From Candidatus Woesearchaeota archaeon (GTDB taxonomy: Archaea > Nanobdellota > Nanobdellia > Woesearchaeales > GW2011-AR4), in the NCBI GenBank assembly GCA_016184145.1, contig JACPDF010000027.1:1-43345 (forward strand): a stretch of 43,345 nucleotides of DNA, in the 5' to 3' direction. How positions within the stretch are numbered: the stretch's first letter is position 1; each line of letters starts with the position of its first letter. The translations under genes and the position numbers were made by a program. Positions 1 to 8,518 of the stretch are shown here, piece after piece. The notes under the pieces were generated by a model. The model worked only from the letters and a program-made list of their open reading frames with translations, made no database searches and was not told the DNA's origin.

Positions 1-406
1 CGCCTTCTGCAACCTTACGGTAATTAGTGCCAGCCTGCGGGTCATAGTAATCAAGCTTAACAAAGGCTTTAGCTTTTTCTCCGTCTGTAAAGCCAACAAC
101 AGCCAAATCACAGCCTGTCCACGTAAAATCTTGCACCACGCCTGAACCCCATGAAGCTGGCAATGCTGGTGTCGCAGTAGTGCAAAATGGTGGAAGGCTA
201 CCAAAAACAACCCCTGCCTCTGTTGTGAGATTAATTCCGGTTACAGTTACAGCATAACCCACTCCATTTTTCAGCCTTAACCTAATTGTATCGTCTGCGG
301 CAGCAACTCCATTTTCAAGTGAGTACGCCTGACAGCCAAACCCAACGTTAAAAGTGCACCTATCAGGCAAAACTTTTTGCGGCTTTAAAATTCCAAAATA
401 AGCAAG
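1..406 (-). pseudogene. Pilin-like surface protein gene lacking its 5' end (3' end off the window)
   Basis: On the minus strand a frame is open from 406 to the window edge. It begins LAYFGILKPQKVLPDRCTF and continues with a beta-rich, Gly/Thr-rich sequence with spaced cysteines. This matches the usual layout of DPANN class III signal peptide (type IV pilin-like) proteins, where a hydrophobic N-helix ending in ALAYFG(V/I)L is followed by a P-x-x-x-LP-x-(R/K/S)C segment. Here the frame has a TAA stop at 407-409, directly before the last residues of that helix. No start codon, signal peptide or membrane helix precedes it in frame. It may be a decayed gene, or a headless cassette that could recombine into a full-length pilin gene. 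The assignment rests on recognised sequence style, and the C-terminus is not visible. Confidence 0.5.
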
Positions 407-418
407 TTAAGCTTTAGA

Positions 419-460
419 TACATACACTTAACAACTAATATATATACATTTAACTACTAA
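419..460. repeat. Imperfect 20-bp tandem repeat, 22-bp period
   Basis: The units 419-438 and 441-460 agree at 17 of 20 positions and are spaced by 22 bp, about two helical turns. They lie between the headless pilin-like gene on the minus strand and ribL on the plus strand, next to an AT-rich block that could serve as a promoter for the minus strand. A duplicated operator is possible, but nothing else in the window tests this. Confidence 0.4.
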
Positions 461-505
461 TATAAAAACCTTTTTATTTTATGGGCTTGCCTCATTTGCC
501 GCAAA

Positions 506-515
506 TATTTTTAAA
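506..515 (+). promoter_or_regulatory. Probable TATA box for ribL
   Basis: The A/T run TATTTTTAAA lies 24-33 bp before the GTG at 530 and the ATG at 539. This is the usual archaeal distance for a leaderless transcript starting at or next to the start codon. Confidence 0.45.
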
Positions 516-529
516 TTGAATGCAATTTT

Positions 530-943
530 GTGCCTAATATGAAAACCTCGATAGCCTTCGGCTCTTTTGACATACTGCATGAAGGGCATTTAAATTATTT
601 AAAGCAGGCAAAAAAATATGGCGATTATTTGGTTGTTATTGTTGCAAGGGATGAAAACATAGAAAAATTCAAAGGGAAAAAGCCAAAACACAACGAAAGC
701 CAAAGATTGAATAATATCAAAAAACTAAATTTTGCCGATGAGGCTGTTTTGGGCCATAAGGATGATATTCTTAAGGTTCTTGAGGAGTACAAACCAGACA
801 TTATTTGCCTGGGCTACGACCAGAAAACAATAGATGAAAATAAATTAAGGGAAGAGCTGGAAAAAAGGAATATTAAGGCAAAAATAGCAAGATGCAGGCC
901 ATTTAAGCCGGAAGTTTACAAAAGCTCTAAAATAAGAAATTAG
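530..943 (+). CDS. ribL: FAD synthetase / cytidylyltransferase-like nucleotidyltransferase
   Basis: This small nucleotidyltransferase of the cytidylyltransferase superfamily has the nucleotide-binding signature HEGH (family HxGH) at residues 17-20, in the context GSFDILHEGH. The tail is YKSSKI, as in archaeal RibL (MJ1179 type), which adenylates FMN to FAD. The length of 137 residues is normal. The frame opens at GTG 530, but ATG 539 (residue 4) fits the TATA box equally well. The gene ends in TAG and overlaps the convergent Dph6-like gene by 4 bp. A glycerol-3-phosphate or other pyrimidine-type cytidylyltransferase is the main alternative, because the families share the fold. A single-domain RibL is expected where the bacterial bifunctional RibF is absent. 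Confidence 0.75.
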   Translation: MPNMKTSIAFGSFDILHEGHLNYLKQAKKYGDYLVVIVARDENIEKFKGKKPKHNESQRLNNIKKLNFADEAVLGHKDDILKVLEEYKPDIICLGYDQKTIDENKLREELEKRNIKAKIARCRPFKPEVYKSSKIRN

Positions 944-1650
944 TTTTTTACTTCTATCTCTTTTTTGTCAACAACCCTTAGCTTCTTTATCTTGACATGC
1001 CCGCAATACTCATCCTCTATTACCTTTTCAACTTTCTCAGGCACCAACCTTTTGCCAAACAACGGGCAGTTAAGGACTAAAGTATCTGCATAGCCGCCTT
1101 CAAAGCCAATATGGAACTTAAAGTTGACAGAATCTTCCCTTAATTCCTGCCAGTTGTCTTTTGTTATTGTCCTTCCAAGCCATCTCATCAAGCCGTCAGA
1201 AGCAACCTGCGTTACCATTATTTCATAGCCCTTATCAAGCATTTTTTCAATGACTAAATCGTGCTCTTCTCCTGCATGGGCTGCAAAAACCTCTATGCCC
1301 ATCGGCCTTAAAGCATCCTGTATGCTCCTTAACTGGGTTTCCTGCAATCCTGTGCCTCCAAGAACAACAGCATTGACAGGATTTTTTTCCTGCATTTTTT
1401 TAACAATGTTCTTTACTATATTTGCCTCTTTTTCAGGGTCAGCAACAGAGCATTTCTCAAGAATATGGGGAATTTTCAAAATTTTAGCCAATTCTTTGGT
1501 ATGCTCCACAGTAGCGTAATGGAATAAATAACAGTCCGTCCTTGTTGGCTTAATGGAAATCAAATACCTAATGTCCCAGCCTTTCTCTTTAGCCAAATCT
1601 ATTGCAAAAGTGCTGTCTTTTCCGCCTGAATACATGACCGCTATCCTCAT
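940..1650 (-). CDS. Dph6-like ATP-pyrophosphatase (diphthine-ammonia ligase family)
   Basis: The protein opens with a PP-loop, SGGKDS at residues 8-13, typical of N-type ATP pyrophosphatases. Near residue 185 it has EGGYADTLVLNCP, the C-terminal hallmark of the Dph6/MJ0570 family. In eukaryotes Dph6 amidates diphthine on elongation factor 2, and archaeal members are thought to finish diphthamide on aEF2. At 236 residues it is the typical archaeal single-domain length. The upstream gap to the HAD gene is about 50 bp and the gene may have its own promoter. No other diphthamide gene is in the window, so the substrate is inferred from the family only. Confidence 0.8.
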   Translation of the reverse strand: MRIAVMYSGGKDSTFAIDLAKEKGWDIRYLISIKPTRTDCYLFHYATVEHTKELAKILKIPHILEKCSVADPEKEANIVKNIVKKMQEKNPVNAVVLGGTGLQETQLRSIQDALRPMGIEVFAAHAGEEHDLVIEKMLDKGYEIMVTQVASDGLMRWLGRTITKDNWQELREDSVNFKFHIGFEGGYADTLVLNCPLFGKRLVPEKVEKVIEDEYCGHVKIKKLRVVDKKEIEVKN

Positions 1651-1699
1651 TTTAGAAAATGGATAAGCATTTCATTTATAAACTTTGTGTCGAGCAATT

Positions 1700-2305
1700 T
1701 CAGGCTTTTACATAATTCTGCCTTAAGTCAATTTTTAGCTTGTCGAAAGTCTTGTACTGTATGCCCTTTATTCCAAAAATTTTTGCAGCTATCACATACG
1801 CATATACATCATCCATGTACACTATCTGGCCGGGCATTGCTTTTGCCTTTTTTATTGCTTGAAAGTATATCATGGGGTTCGGCTTTTTGCAGCCTTCCTG
1901 GCAAGACAGCACATAGCCGTCAAAGATGTCTAAAACGCTGTATTTTTTCCTTAAGTAATTAAAATGCATTTCGTCAGTGTTTGACAGCAAAACAAGCCTG
2001 TAGTTTTTCTTAAGCCTGTAAAGCAGCTTTTCCATTTCCTTATTCAGCCCGAGAAAGCATGAGCACCATATTTCATTAAACTTATTAAAATTCAGCCTTA
2101 AGTCAAGATTATCCTTAAAGTCGGCAAAAAGCTGCTGCGGGCTTACCCTGCCCTTCTCAAAACCTTTCCTTGCATTTGAATTGACAAAGAAATCATATAC
2201 TTGGCTTTCATCCTTGTCCGTGTATCTTGCAAGCCCTTCAGTAATCTTTCTATGATTTGTAAAAACTATAACATTTCCCAAATCCGACAATATTGCTTTT
2301 ATCAT
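1700..2305 (-). CDS. HAD-superfamily hydrolase, YihX-like subfamily
   Basis: This is a haloacid dehalogenase-type phosphatase. Motif I is DLGNV with nucleophile Asp8, the form seen in YihX-like sugar phosphatases where Gly replaces the second aspartate. Motif II is LLSNTD (Ser108), motif III is CKKPNP (Lys141), and motif IV is YMDDV (Asp165-Asp166). A helical cap of roughly 80 residues lies between motifs I and II. The substrate cannot be told. The missing second motif I aspartate is shared with the whole subfamily and is not a sign of decay. Confidence 0.8.
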   Translation of the reverse strand: MIKAILSDLGNVIVFTNHRKITEGLARYTDKDESQVYDFFVNSNARKGFEKGRVSPQQLFADFKDNLDLRLNFNKFNEIWCSCFLGLNKEMEKLLYRLKKNYRLVLLSNTDEMHFNYLRKKYSVLDIFDGYVLSCQEGCKKPNPMIYFQAIKKAKAMPGQIVYMDDVYAYVIAAKIFGIKGIQYKTFDKLKIDLRQNYVKA

Positions 2306-2434
2306 AATCCAGGCTAAAATGCTCCTTTTTAAAAGGTTTTGGCATTAAAGCAATGAATATTTTGTCTTGTTTTTATTCTTTTTGGAATAATTTTATCAAA
2401 AGGGTTTATATTTAATTTATTTATATACCATTGA

Positions 2435-3160
2435 ATGCCTGATGTTTTCGTTGAGGGTATGGACGGAGTAACCTTCAGATTAACAAGCGACAGGAATTTT
2501 GGAAGCTATGAATTGCATCCTAAAAGGCTGATTTCTGATAATTTGCTTGAAAAGGCAAGGTATAAAGAAAAGGTATTCTTCTATGATCTGGGCTGCGGGA
2601 AAGGGTATGCAGCAACGGATTTTTTTGAACACCTCAGGAGAAAGACTAAAGAGGAAGGCCGGGATTCTTCCCTCGTAGACAGGCTTGTTTACATTGGAAT
2701 AGACAGTCAAGCAGATGATTCTTGGAATGAAAATTCTCAAACAAGATTCTATAAAGGCAACTTAACAGAAGTATTGTCAGACCCCAAATTGCCTGCGATG
2801 GATGTTGGTTTGGCAAACTGGGCAATGCCTTACGTAGACGACAAGATAGGGGTACTGCACAGAATTGCTGAAACTCTTTCAGAGGAAGGGATTTTTTTTG
2901 GAATACCATTCTATGATCATCAATTGAAATTCGCAGAGGGAAAAATGGCTCCGGAGAGGGCTCTTCAACATTCCTTACCGTGGGGCATAGGTATAAATTT
3001 GATTGGGTCTGAAATTATCTTAACCAAAAGAGGCATCCTAACGCCTAAGGAAATCTTTTTAGTTTTTACCCATTCAACCCCAGACTTCCACCAATTCAGT
3101 AAAAACGGCTATATTGGATATCCTGGACAAAGAGTTTCACATTATAAGATTGCCCAATAA
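2435..3160 (+). CDS. SAM-dependent methyltransferase-like protein
   Basis: Class I methyltransferase motif I, DLGCGKG, is at residues 51-57, followed by a helix. A second strand ending in an acidic residue (YIGIDSQAD) and a motif IV-like LANWAMPYV follow, so the core Rossmann order is visible. The protein has 241 residues and the target is unknown. A TATA-like stretch lies about 25 bp before the ATG, suggesting a leaderless mRNA transcribed alone. The 32-bp gap to nadM on the same strand holds another A/T-rich promoter-like block, so co-transcription is uncertain. Confidence 0.65.
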   Translation: MPDVFVEGMDGVTFRLTSDRNFGSYELHPKRLISDNLLEKARYKEKVFFYDLGCGKGYAATDFFEHLRRKTKEEGRDSSLVDRLVYIGIDSQADDSWNENSQTRFYKGNLTEVLSDPKLPAMDVGLANWAMPYVDDKIGVLHRIAETLSEEGIFFGIPFYDHQLKFAEGKMAPERALQHSLPWGIGINLIGSEIILTKRGILTPKEIFLVFTHSTPDFHQFSKNGYIGYPGQRVSHYKIAQ

Positions 3161-3192
3161 ATTTTTATAATCAAGGATTTTCCCTTTTTCTC

Positions 3193-3687
3193 ATGACCAC
3201 AGCTTTATTCCTTGGAAGGTTTCAGCCGTTCCATCTGGGGCATTTACATGTGATAAAAGAAGCTCTAAAAGAAGTAGACAAAATAATAATTGGTGTTGCT
3301 TATAATGGGAATGCGGACAAGAATGAAAACCCTTTTTCAGTTAAGGAGAGGATAGAGATGATTGATCTGGCATTGCCTGCCAATGAAATAAGCAATTACA
3401 CTGTTTTTCCGGTGCCTGACAATGAGGATGATGGCAGATGGGTTGAGAAACTGGAGACCTTAGCGCCAAAGTTTGATGTTGTGTATATGAGCGATAAAAA
3501 TACCTTTGGGGAAAAGTGGGTTGAGCGCTGTTTAAAGGAAAAATACACTATAAGGAAAATAAAATCGCTTGCAGGGATTGATGCAACTACAATAAGGGAA
3601 AAAATTGAAAGTAAAGAAGAATGGAAAAACCTGGTGCCTAGGCAAGTTGCCTACTATATAAACAGAATAATGCATTTGAGGGGATAA
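3193..3687 (+). CDS. nadM: Nicotinamide-nucleotide adenylyltransferase (archaeal NadM)
   Basis: GRFQPFHLGH at residues 8-17 is the NadM nucleotide-binding motif, and DATTIREKI near the C-terminus is the second (ISxTxIR-type) motif. At 164 residues it has the usual archaeal size. The enzyme joins NMN and ATP to give NAD and diphosphate in the cytoplasm. It ends 2 bp from the convergent stop of dnaJ. With ribL 2.5 kb upstream, two flavin/nicotinamide cofactor adenylyltransferases lie in the same few kilobases, but they are not in one operon. Confidence 0.92.
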   Translation: MTTALFLGRFQPFHLGHLHVIKEALKEVDKIIIGVAYNGNADKNENPFSVKERIEMIDLALPANEISNYTVFPVPDNEDDGRWVEKLETLAPKFDVVYMSDKNTFGEKWVERCLKEKYTIRKIKSLAGIDATTIREKIESKEEWKNLVPRQVAYYINRIMHLRG

Positions 3688-3689
3688 GC

Positions 3690-4793
3690 TTATTCAAGAA
3701 TTCTCTTGAAAAACCCCTTCCTTCCGCTTTCCTTATCAAACTCTTTTAATAATTCTTTCTGCTTCTTGGTTAGTTTTTTAGGCACTTCAACAATGACTTC
3801 CACATTCTCATTTCCCTGGCCGTAGCCATGCAAATATGGAACCCCTTTTCCCTTCATCCTGAAAATGGAATTTGATTGTGTTCCAGCAGGAATCTTTAGT
3901 TTTGCCTTTCCATCCAGAGTTGGCACTTCCACCTCGCCGCCTAAAGCTGCAACAGCAAAGGGTACCTGAACTTTAGTGTAAATATCATCTCCATGCCTTT
4001 CAAAGACGTCATGCTCTGCGGCATGTATAATAACGTACAAATCCCCTGTTTCTGCTCCCTTCTCTCCAGCTTCGCCTTCTCCCCTGATGCGCAAATTAGT
4101 CCCTTCCTCAGCACCAGCCGGAACCTTTATCTCTATCTTCCTTGTTTTCTTTACAACGCCCTTTCCATTGCATTCACTGCACGGATTTTTTATGTAGCTT
4201 CCGTTGCCATGGCATTTCCTGCATGTAGTAGTCGTAGCTAACATTCCAAAAGGTGTTCTTTGGGCTCTTCTGATAACGCCAGTTCCGCTGCAATCAGGGC
4301 AATTTATAATATCCGATTCTTTTTCCGCGCCTAATCCATTGCAATTTTCGCATTTCTCAAGCCTCGGTACTGTAATGTTTTTTGTTGCTCCCCTGTAGGC
4401 TTCTTCCAAAGTAATTTCCAGGTCGTATCTTAAGTCCGAGCCCCTGCTCGGGCCTCTTCTTTGCCTTCCAAAACCGCCTCCGAAAAAGCTTTCAAATATG
4501 CTGTCAAAGTCAAAGCCGAAATCAGAGCCGTGCATGAAATCGCTAAAATCAAAGCCCTGGAAGCCCTGGCCAAACTGGTCTGCAGTTGTGCCATAGCGGT
4601 CGTACTGGCTTCTTTTTTCGTCATCAGCAAGAACTGCTGCAGCCTCACTTATTTGCTTGAATTTTTCCGCTGAGCCTTCTTCCTTGTTGAGGTCAGGATG
4701 ATATTTTTTAGCTAAATTCTTGTAAGCTTTCTTGATTTCCTCTTTAGTTGCATTTTTGCCTACCCCCAGTATTTCATAGTAGTCTTTAGCCAT
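3690..4793 (-). CDS. dnaJ: Chaperone DnaJ (Hsp40), type I
   Basis: The J domain carries HPD at residues 32-34, followed by a Gly/Phe-rich linker (about 73-110). The zinc centre has four CxxCxGxG repeats, with cysteines at 148/151, 165/168, 191/194 and 205/208, and a C-terminal substrate-binding domain follows. Its 367 residues match type I DnaJ. It stimulates DnaK ATPase and delivers clients. It is the last gene of the minus-strand heat-shock block, separated from the HD-like gene by 137 bp of A-rich leader (4794-4930) that contains a 12-bp direct repeat (4833-4844 and 4907-4918). The weak purine stretch AGGATAA about 5 nt before the ATG may be the ribosome site. The family is bacterial in origin and patchy in archaea. 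Confidence 0.97.
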   Translation of the reverse strand: MAKDYYEILGVGKNATKEEIKKAYKNLAKKYHPDLNKEEGSAEKFKQISEAAAVLADDEKRSQYDRYGTTADQFGQGFQGFDFSDFMHGSDFGFDFDSIFESFFGGGFGRQRRGPSRGSDLRYDLEITLEEAYRGATKNITVPRLEKCENCNGLGAEKESDIINCPDCSGTGVIRRAQRTPFGMLATTTTCRKCHGNGSYIKNPCSECNGKGVVKKTRKIEIKVPAGAEEGTNLRIRGEGEAGEKGAETGDLYVIIHAAEHDVFERHGDDIYTKVQVPFAVAALGGEVEVPTLDGKAKLKIPAGTQSNSIFRMKGKGVPYLHGYGQGNENVEVIVEVPKKLTKKQKELLKEFDKESGRKGFFKRILE

Positions 4794-4930
4794 TTTTAGT
4801 TATCCTATTTTTGATTTTGTTTTTTATTCCCGGATTTTTATTGGTCAATTATTTTTTATTTTGTTTTATTGTTGTTTATTTTTTATTGTAGCTGATTATT
4901 GTTTTTGATTTTTATTGGCTTATATTTTTG

Positions 4931-5272
4931 TTACAATAACTCCTTCTCAATTTTTTTTGTAAATTCCATCTCCCAGCCTAAGTCAACATCATACCTTTTC
5001 TTTATATCATCATACCTCTCTTCCAGGCTGACTACCTTATCGTTCTTTACCCTTTTATCAGCATAAAAAACAATCTTTTCCTCGAATGTCTTTGGTTGGT
5101 TTTCCTCTATTTCCACTTTGTACAATGTATGCTTTGAAATAACCTTTGCAACCTCCGGATAGCCAAGTTTTTTGACTAATTCTGCGCCTCTTGCCCAATG
5201 CTCAATTATATTAGAAGGAGTTTTATTATTCTTTAGTATCTGCAGGCATTGTTCTCTGGAAGGAATGTTCAT
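4931..5272 (-). CDS. HD-family phosphohydrolase relic with internal deletion of the HD core
   Basis: The 113 residues match the two ends of a small HD-domain protein but not its middle. The N-terminus (IPSREQCLQIL to NIIEH, ending at His25) is the usual first helix with the first metal His. It runs straight into GAELVKKLGYPEVAKVISKH, which is normally about 50 residues further on. The tail FYADKRVKNDKVVSLEERY is also standard. The HD dyad and its helix are missing, with the frame preserved. I infer an in-frame deletion and probable loss of phosphohydrolase activity, unless the short form has a new role. It lies between dnaK and dnaJ on the same strand. Confidence 0.65.
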   Translation of the reverse strand: MNIPSREQCLQILKNNKTPSNIIEHWARGAELVKKLGYPEVAKVISKHTLYKVEIEENQPKTFEEKIVFYADKRVKNDKVVSLEERYDDIKKRYDVDLGWEMEFTKKIEKELL

Positions 5273-5365
5273 TTTTCGACATTATTACTTAAGCAATAAA
5301 TAGGTTTCCATTAAATAAAAACCAATGATTAACAAAAATGATTTTGACAAAAAATAAATTAATGG

Positions 5366-7282
5366 CTATTTCTTTTTCTTTCCTTTTTTATCTTCGTCCT
5401 CTACCTTGTAGTCTGCATCCACTACATTTTCATCGTCTTCTTTATCTTCTCTGTAGTTTCCTGAAGATTGTCCCTGGCTTTGCTGCCTCTTTGCCTGCTC
5501 CTCAGAAACTTTACGATACATCTCTGTTGACATTTTCTGGACAATTTCGTTGACTTCATCCATTTTTGATTTTATTGCTGAAACGTCTTTTTTCTCTGTT
5601 TTTAGCAGTTCTTTTAATTCCAGGATTTTTCCTTTTACCGTGCCTAATTCCTTGCTGTCCACCTTGCCTTCAAAGTCCTTGAACAATTTTTCAGTGGAGT
5701 AAACAAGATTGTCTGCATTGTTTATCGTCTCTATTTCATCTTTCCTTTTCTTGTCTTCTTCTGCATGCTCTTCTGCTTGTTTCCTCATCCTCTCAACTTC
5801 TTCCTCGCTCAATTTGTTCGGGGCAGTTATCCTTATGCCCTGCTCTTTTCCAGTTCCCAGGTCCTTGGCATTTACGTGCAATATGCCATTTGCGTCGATG
5901 TCAAAGGCAACTTCTATCTGGGGAATGCCCCTGGGAGCGGGAGGCAGCCCAACAAGATCAAATTGGCCTAAAACTTTATTGTCGGCAAACATAGGACGCT
6001 CGCCCTGGCCAACCCTTATTGTGACTGCTGTCTGGTTGTCTGCAGCCGTGCTGAAAATCTGGCTTTTTTTAGTTGGTATTGTTGTGTTTCTGTCGATTAA
6101 TTTTGTAAAGACCCCCCCTAAGGTCTCTATTCCCAAGGTCAATGGAGTGACATCAAGCAATAAAATATCCTTGACTTCCCCTGCAAGAATTCCTGCCTGT
6201 ATTGCAGCTCCTTGCGCAACGCACTCCATAGGGTCAACACCCCTCTCAGCTTTCTTGCCAACAAAATCCTCTACAATCTTCCTCACAATGGGCATCCTTG
6301 TAGGGCCGCCAACCAAGATTATCTTGTCTATATCTTTAGCGCTCAGCTTCGCATCCTTAAGGGCCTGCTCCAATGGATGCTTGCACCTGTTTACAATAGG
6401 CTCAACAAGCTGCTCAAGCTTTGCTCTTGAAAGCCTCATGCTTAAATGCTTGGGCCCTTCGTCTGTTGATGTTACGAAAGGCAAATTTATGTCGGTTTCC
6501 AAAGTTGTGGACAGCTCTATTTTTGCCTTTTCCGTAGCTTCCCTCAATCTTTGCATTGCGGTGTCATCATCGCTTAAGTCAACCCCTTCTTTGTTCCTGA
6601 AATCTGCAATTATGAATTTCATCAATGCCTCGTCCATGTCTGTGCCGCCAAGCTGGGTATCTCCATTTGTGGCTTTAACTTCAAATACACCCTCGCTGTA
6701 ATCCATGACTGTCACATCCAATGTTCCCCCGCCGAAATCAAACACAAGGATCTTTAATTCCTTGTCAGCTTTATCCAGGCCATAGGCCATAGAAGCGGCA
6801 GTCGGCTCATTAACCAGCCTTAGAACTTCCAATCCTGCTATTTCTCCGGCATCTTTTGTAGCTTGCCTTTGATTATCATCAAAATAAGCAGGCACGGTTA
6901 TTACTGCCTTGGTTATTGGCTCTCCGATGAATTCCTCTGCATCCTTCCTTATCTTTTGAAGGATAAAAGCTGAAATCTGCTGGGGAGTATATTCTTTATT
7001 GTTTATTTTGTACTTAAAGCTAGTGCCCATCTTCCTTTTTGCAGCTAAGATTGTTCCTGCAGGATTAGAAATTGCTTGGCGCCTGGCAGGCTCTCCTACC
7101 AGCATCTGGCCGTCCTTTGTGAATGCAACAACGCTTGGAAATGCTTTTCCGTAAGCAGTGGTTCCCTCTGCGCTGGGTATTATTGTAGGCTTTCCTGCCT
7201 GCAAAACAGCAGCCGCGCTGTTTGATGTTCCCAAATCTATTCCGATTATTTTTTCCTTTCTTGTTTTTGCTTCCTTAGCCAT
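5366..7282 (-). CDS. dnaK: Chaperone DnaK (Hsp70)
   Basis: This is a full-length Hsp70 of 638 residues. The ATPase domain begins [13 protein letters not shown] (from residue 14). Signature [14 protein letters not shown] and the adenosine motif [10 protein letters not shown] are present. The interdomain linker ([14 protein letters not shown]) and the beta-sandwich substrate domain follow. A charged helical lid ends in a Lys-rich tail and lacks the EEVD of eukaryotic cytosolic forms. GGGGGC lies about 9 nt before the ATG. The gene sits inside the grpE-ykgJ-dnaK-(HD)-dnaJ block, with 40 bp to the upstream ykgJ-like gene, so it is probably co-transcribed from the grpE promoter. Confidence 0.98.
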   Translation of the reverse strand: MAKEAKTRKEKIIGIDLGTSNSAAAVLQAGKPTIIPSAEGTTAYGKAFPSVVAFTKDGQMLVGEPARRQAISNPAGTILAAKRKMGTSFKYKINNKEYTPQQISAFILQKIRKDAEEFIGEPITKAVITVPAYFDDNQRQATKDAGEIAGLEVLRLVNEPTAASMAYGLDKADKELKILVFDFGGGTLDVTVMDYSEGVFEVKATNGDTQLGGTDMDEALMKFIIADFRNKEGVDLSDDDTAMQRLREATEKAKIELSTTLETDINLPFVTSTDEGPKHLSMRLSRAKLEQLVEPIVNRCKHPLEQALKDAKLSAKDIDKIILVGGPTRMPIVRKIVEDFVGKKAERGVDPMECVAQGAAIQAGILAGEVKDILLLDVTPLTLGIETLGGVFTKLIDRNTTIPTKKSQIFSTAADNQTAVTIRVGQGERPMFADNKVLGQFDLVGLPPAPRGIPQIEVAFDIDANGILHVNAKDLGTGKEQGIRITAPNKLSEEEVERMRKQAEEHAEEDKKRKDEIETINNADNLVYSTEKLFKDFEGKVDSKELGTVKGKILELKELLKTEKKDVSAIKSKMDEVNEIVQKMSTEMYRKVSEEQAKRQQSQGQSSGNYREDKEDDENVVDADYKVEDEDKKGKKKK

Positions 7283-7322
7283 AATTATCAGCCCCCATTG
7301 TTATTTTATTGAACATGATTTT

Positions 7323-7808
7323 TTACTTCAAAATCTCGAAGCTCAATATTTTCCTTAATTTTTCCTTGTCTGGAACCAGCTCTTCTAATTTTCCTCCATC
7401 CAGAGTCTTTCCGCCTGTTTTCAGGTAGGATGCATACTGCCTTACGCTCTCTGCATCATCCTTGTTTACAAAATGATTCAGCATGAACCACAATGCCAGC
7501 TGCTCCCCGTACGGCTTGCATCCCATCGCAATCTTGCATTCCAATGGCTTTGCCTCATGTATTTTGCATCCGAGCTTTTCATCGAAAAAGATGCACTTTC
7601 CATAAGGATGATTTTTTCTCTTTATCCTTGGGCGGAATTTTTTTGTGTTGAACTTTTCTATTTCCTCCAAAAACTCTTTTTTCAAAACCTCTGCATCAAC
7701 GTTCATGAACTCTGCAAGCTTTTCAATCTCTCCAGGGGCAAAAACACCGCTGCCATGCAAGCATCCAACTGTGCATGCGTCGCATTTGCATGGATGTGCT
7801 AGTTTCAA
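7323..7808 (-). CDS. YkgJ-family cysteine cluster protein
   Basis: Cysteines at 7, 9, 12 and 16 form an N-terminal CxCxxCxxxC group. A second set (GKCIFF, LGCKIHEAKPLECKIAMGC) gives the pattern of the YkgJ/UPF0153 family, which is thought to bind zinc or an iron-sulfur cluster. The 161 residues are otherwise helical and charged. The gene starts 4 bp after grpE and ends 40 bp before dnaK, so it lies inside the chaperone operon. That placement suggests a link with proteostasis or a redox signal, but no function is established from sequence. Confidence 0.75.
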   Translation of the reverse strand: MKLAHPCKCDACTVGCLHGSGVFAPGEIEKLAEFMNVDAEVLKKEFLEEIEKFNTKKFRPRIKRKNHPYGKCIFFDEKLGCKIHEAKPLECKIAMGCKPYGEQLALWFMLNHFVNKDDAESVRQYASYLKTGGKTLDGGKLEELVPDKEKLRKILSFEILK

Positions 7809-7812
7809 AACT

Positions 7813-8394
7813 TCATTTAGCGATGTTTTTTTCGTCAGTTTGATTTTTTTCCACCTTTTTTCCGCTAATCTTGACTTTACTGTATCTCAAAACCTTATCC
7901 TTAAACATATATCCTCTTTGCAATTCTTCCAAAACAATGCCCTCTTCCTTGTCTGATTCCTGCTTAAGCATGACTTCATGGTAATAAGGGTCAAACTTCT
8001 TTCCCTCAGCTGTTATGGGCCTTAAGCCCTCAGCTTCCAAAGCTGAAAAAAGCTGCGCATAAACCATCTCCATCCCTTTTAGGAACTTCTCATGGTCCTT
8101 GGTGTTTCTTAAAGCGATCTCAAAAGTGTCCAGCAAGGGCAATAGCTTGGCAATCATAGCTGCGTTTGCATACTTTGCAAACTCCTCCTTTTCCTTATCT
8201 GCCCTTTTTTTGTAGTTTTCAAACTCTGCCTGCAGCCTTTTTAATGTGTCTGTTAATTCCTCAAGCTTTTCCTTGTCTGTTGGCTTTTTTTCTTTTTTCG
8301 CCTTTTCTTTTGTTTCGACTATATTTCCTTTTGGTATCTTAAATTCCTCTGCCTTTTCTCTTTTTCTTTCTTCATTTTCATTGGCTTTTTCCAT
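7813..8394 (-). CDS. grpE: GrpE nucleotide-exchange factor
   Basis: The first 45 residues are Lys/Glu-rich. A long coiled coil (about 45-90; ELTDTLKRLQAEFENYKKRA) follows, then the conserved helix LLPLLDTFEIALRNT and a C-terminal beta wing (EGLRPITAEGKKFDPYYHEVM, DKVLRYSKVKIS). At 193 residues it is a normal length. It releases ADP from DnaK. It is the first gene of the chaperone operon. Its TATA-like box TTTAAAG lies about 20 bp before the ATG inside a perfect inverted repeat (8405-8423), suggesting direct repression at this promoter. Confidence 0.95.
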   Translation of the reverse strand: MEKANENEERKREKAEEFKIPKGNIVETKEKAKKEKKPTDKEKLEELTDTLKRLQAEFENYKKRADKEKEEFAKYANAAMIAKLLPLLDTFEIALRNTKDHEKFLKGMEMVYAQLFSALEAEGLRPITAEGKKFDPYYHEVMLKQESDKEEGIVLEELQRGYMFKDKVLRYSKVKISGKKVEKNQTDEKNIAK

Positions 8395-8404
8395 TTTCGG
8401 ATTA

Positions 8405-8423
8405 CGTTGACTTTAAATCAACG
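8405..8423. promoter_or_regulatory. Palindrome around the grpE TATA box, possible heat-shock operator
   Basis: CGTTGA (8405-8410) and TCAACG (8418-8423) form a perfect 6-bp inverted repeat. The 7-bp spacer reads TTTAAAG on the grpE strand, about 20 bp before the grpE start, so the spacer is the likely TATA box. A protein bound here would block TBP. The divergently transcribed winged-helix gene at 8519 is the obvious candidate ligand; that link is inferred. Confidence 0.55.
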
Positions 8424-8518
8424 AAATTGAGATAAAATCTACTAATATTTAAACATTTCTATGCTTGAGTATATAAATAATCACAATTTATTTAAATAAG
8501 CAGTTAATTAATAGCAAT

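Noticed and set aside
5709-6701. 330-codon open frame antisense to dnaK
   Set aside because: It lies wholly opposite the strongly conserved dnaK and its Ser/Leu/Ile-rich product has no domain; long antisense frames are common opposite such genes.
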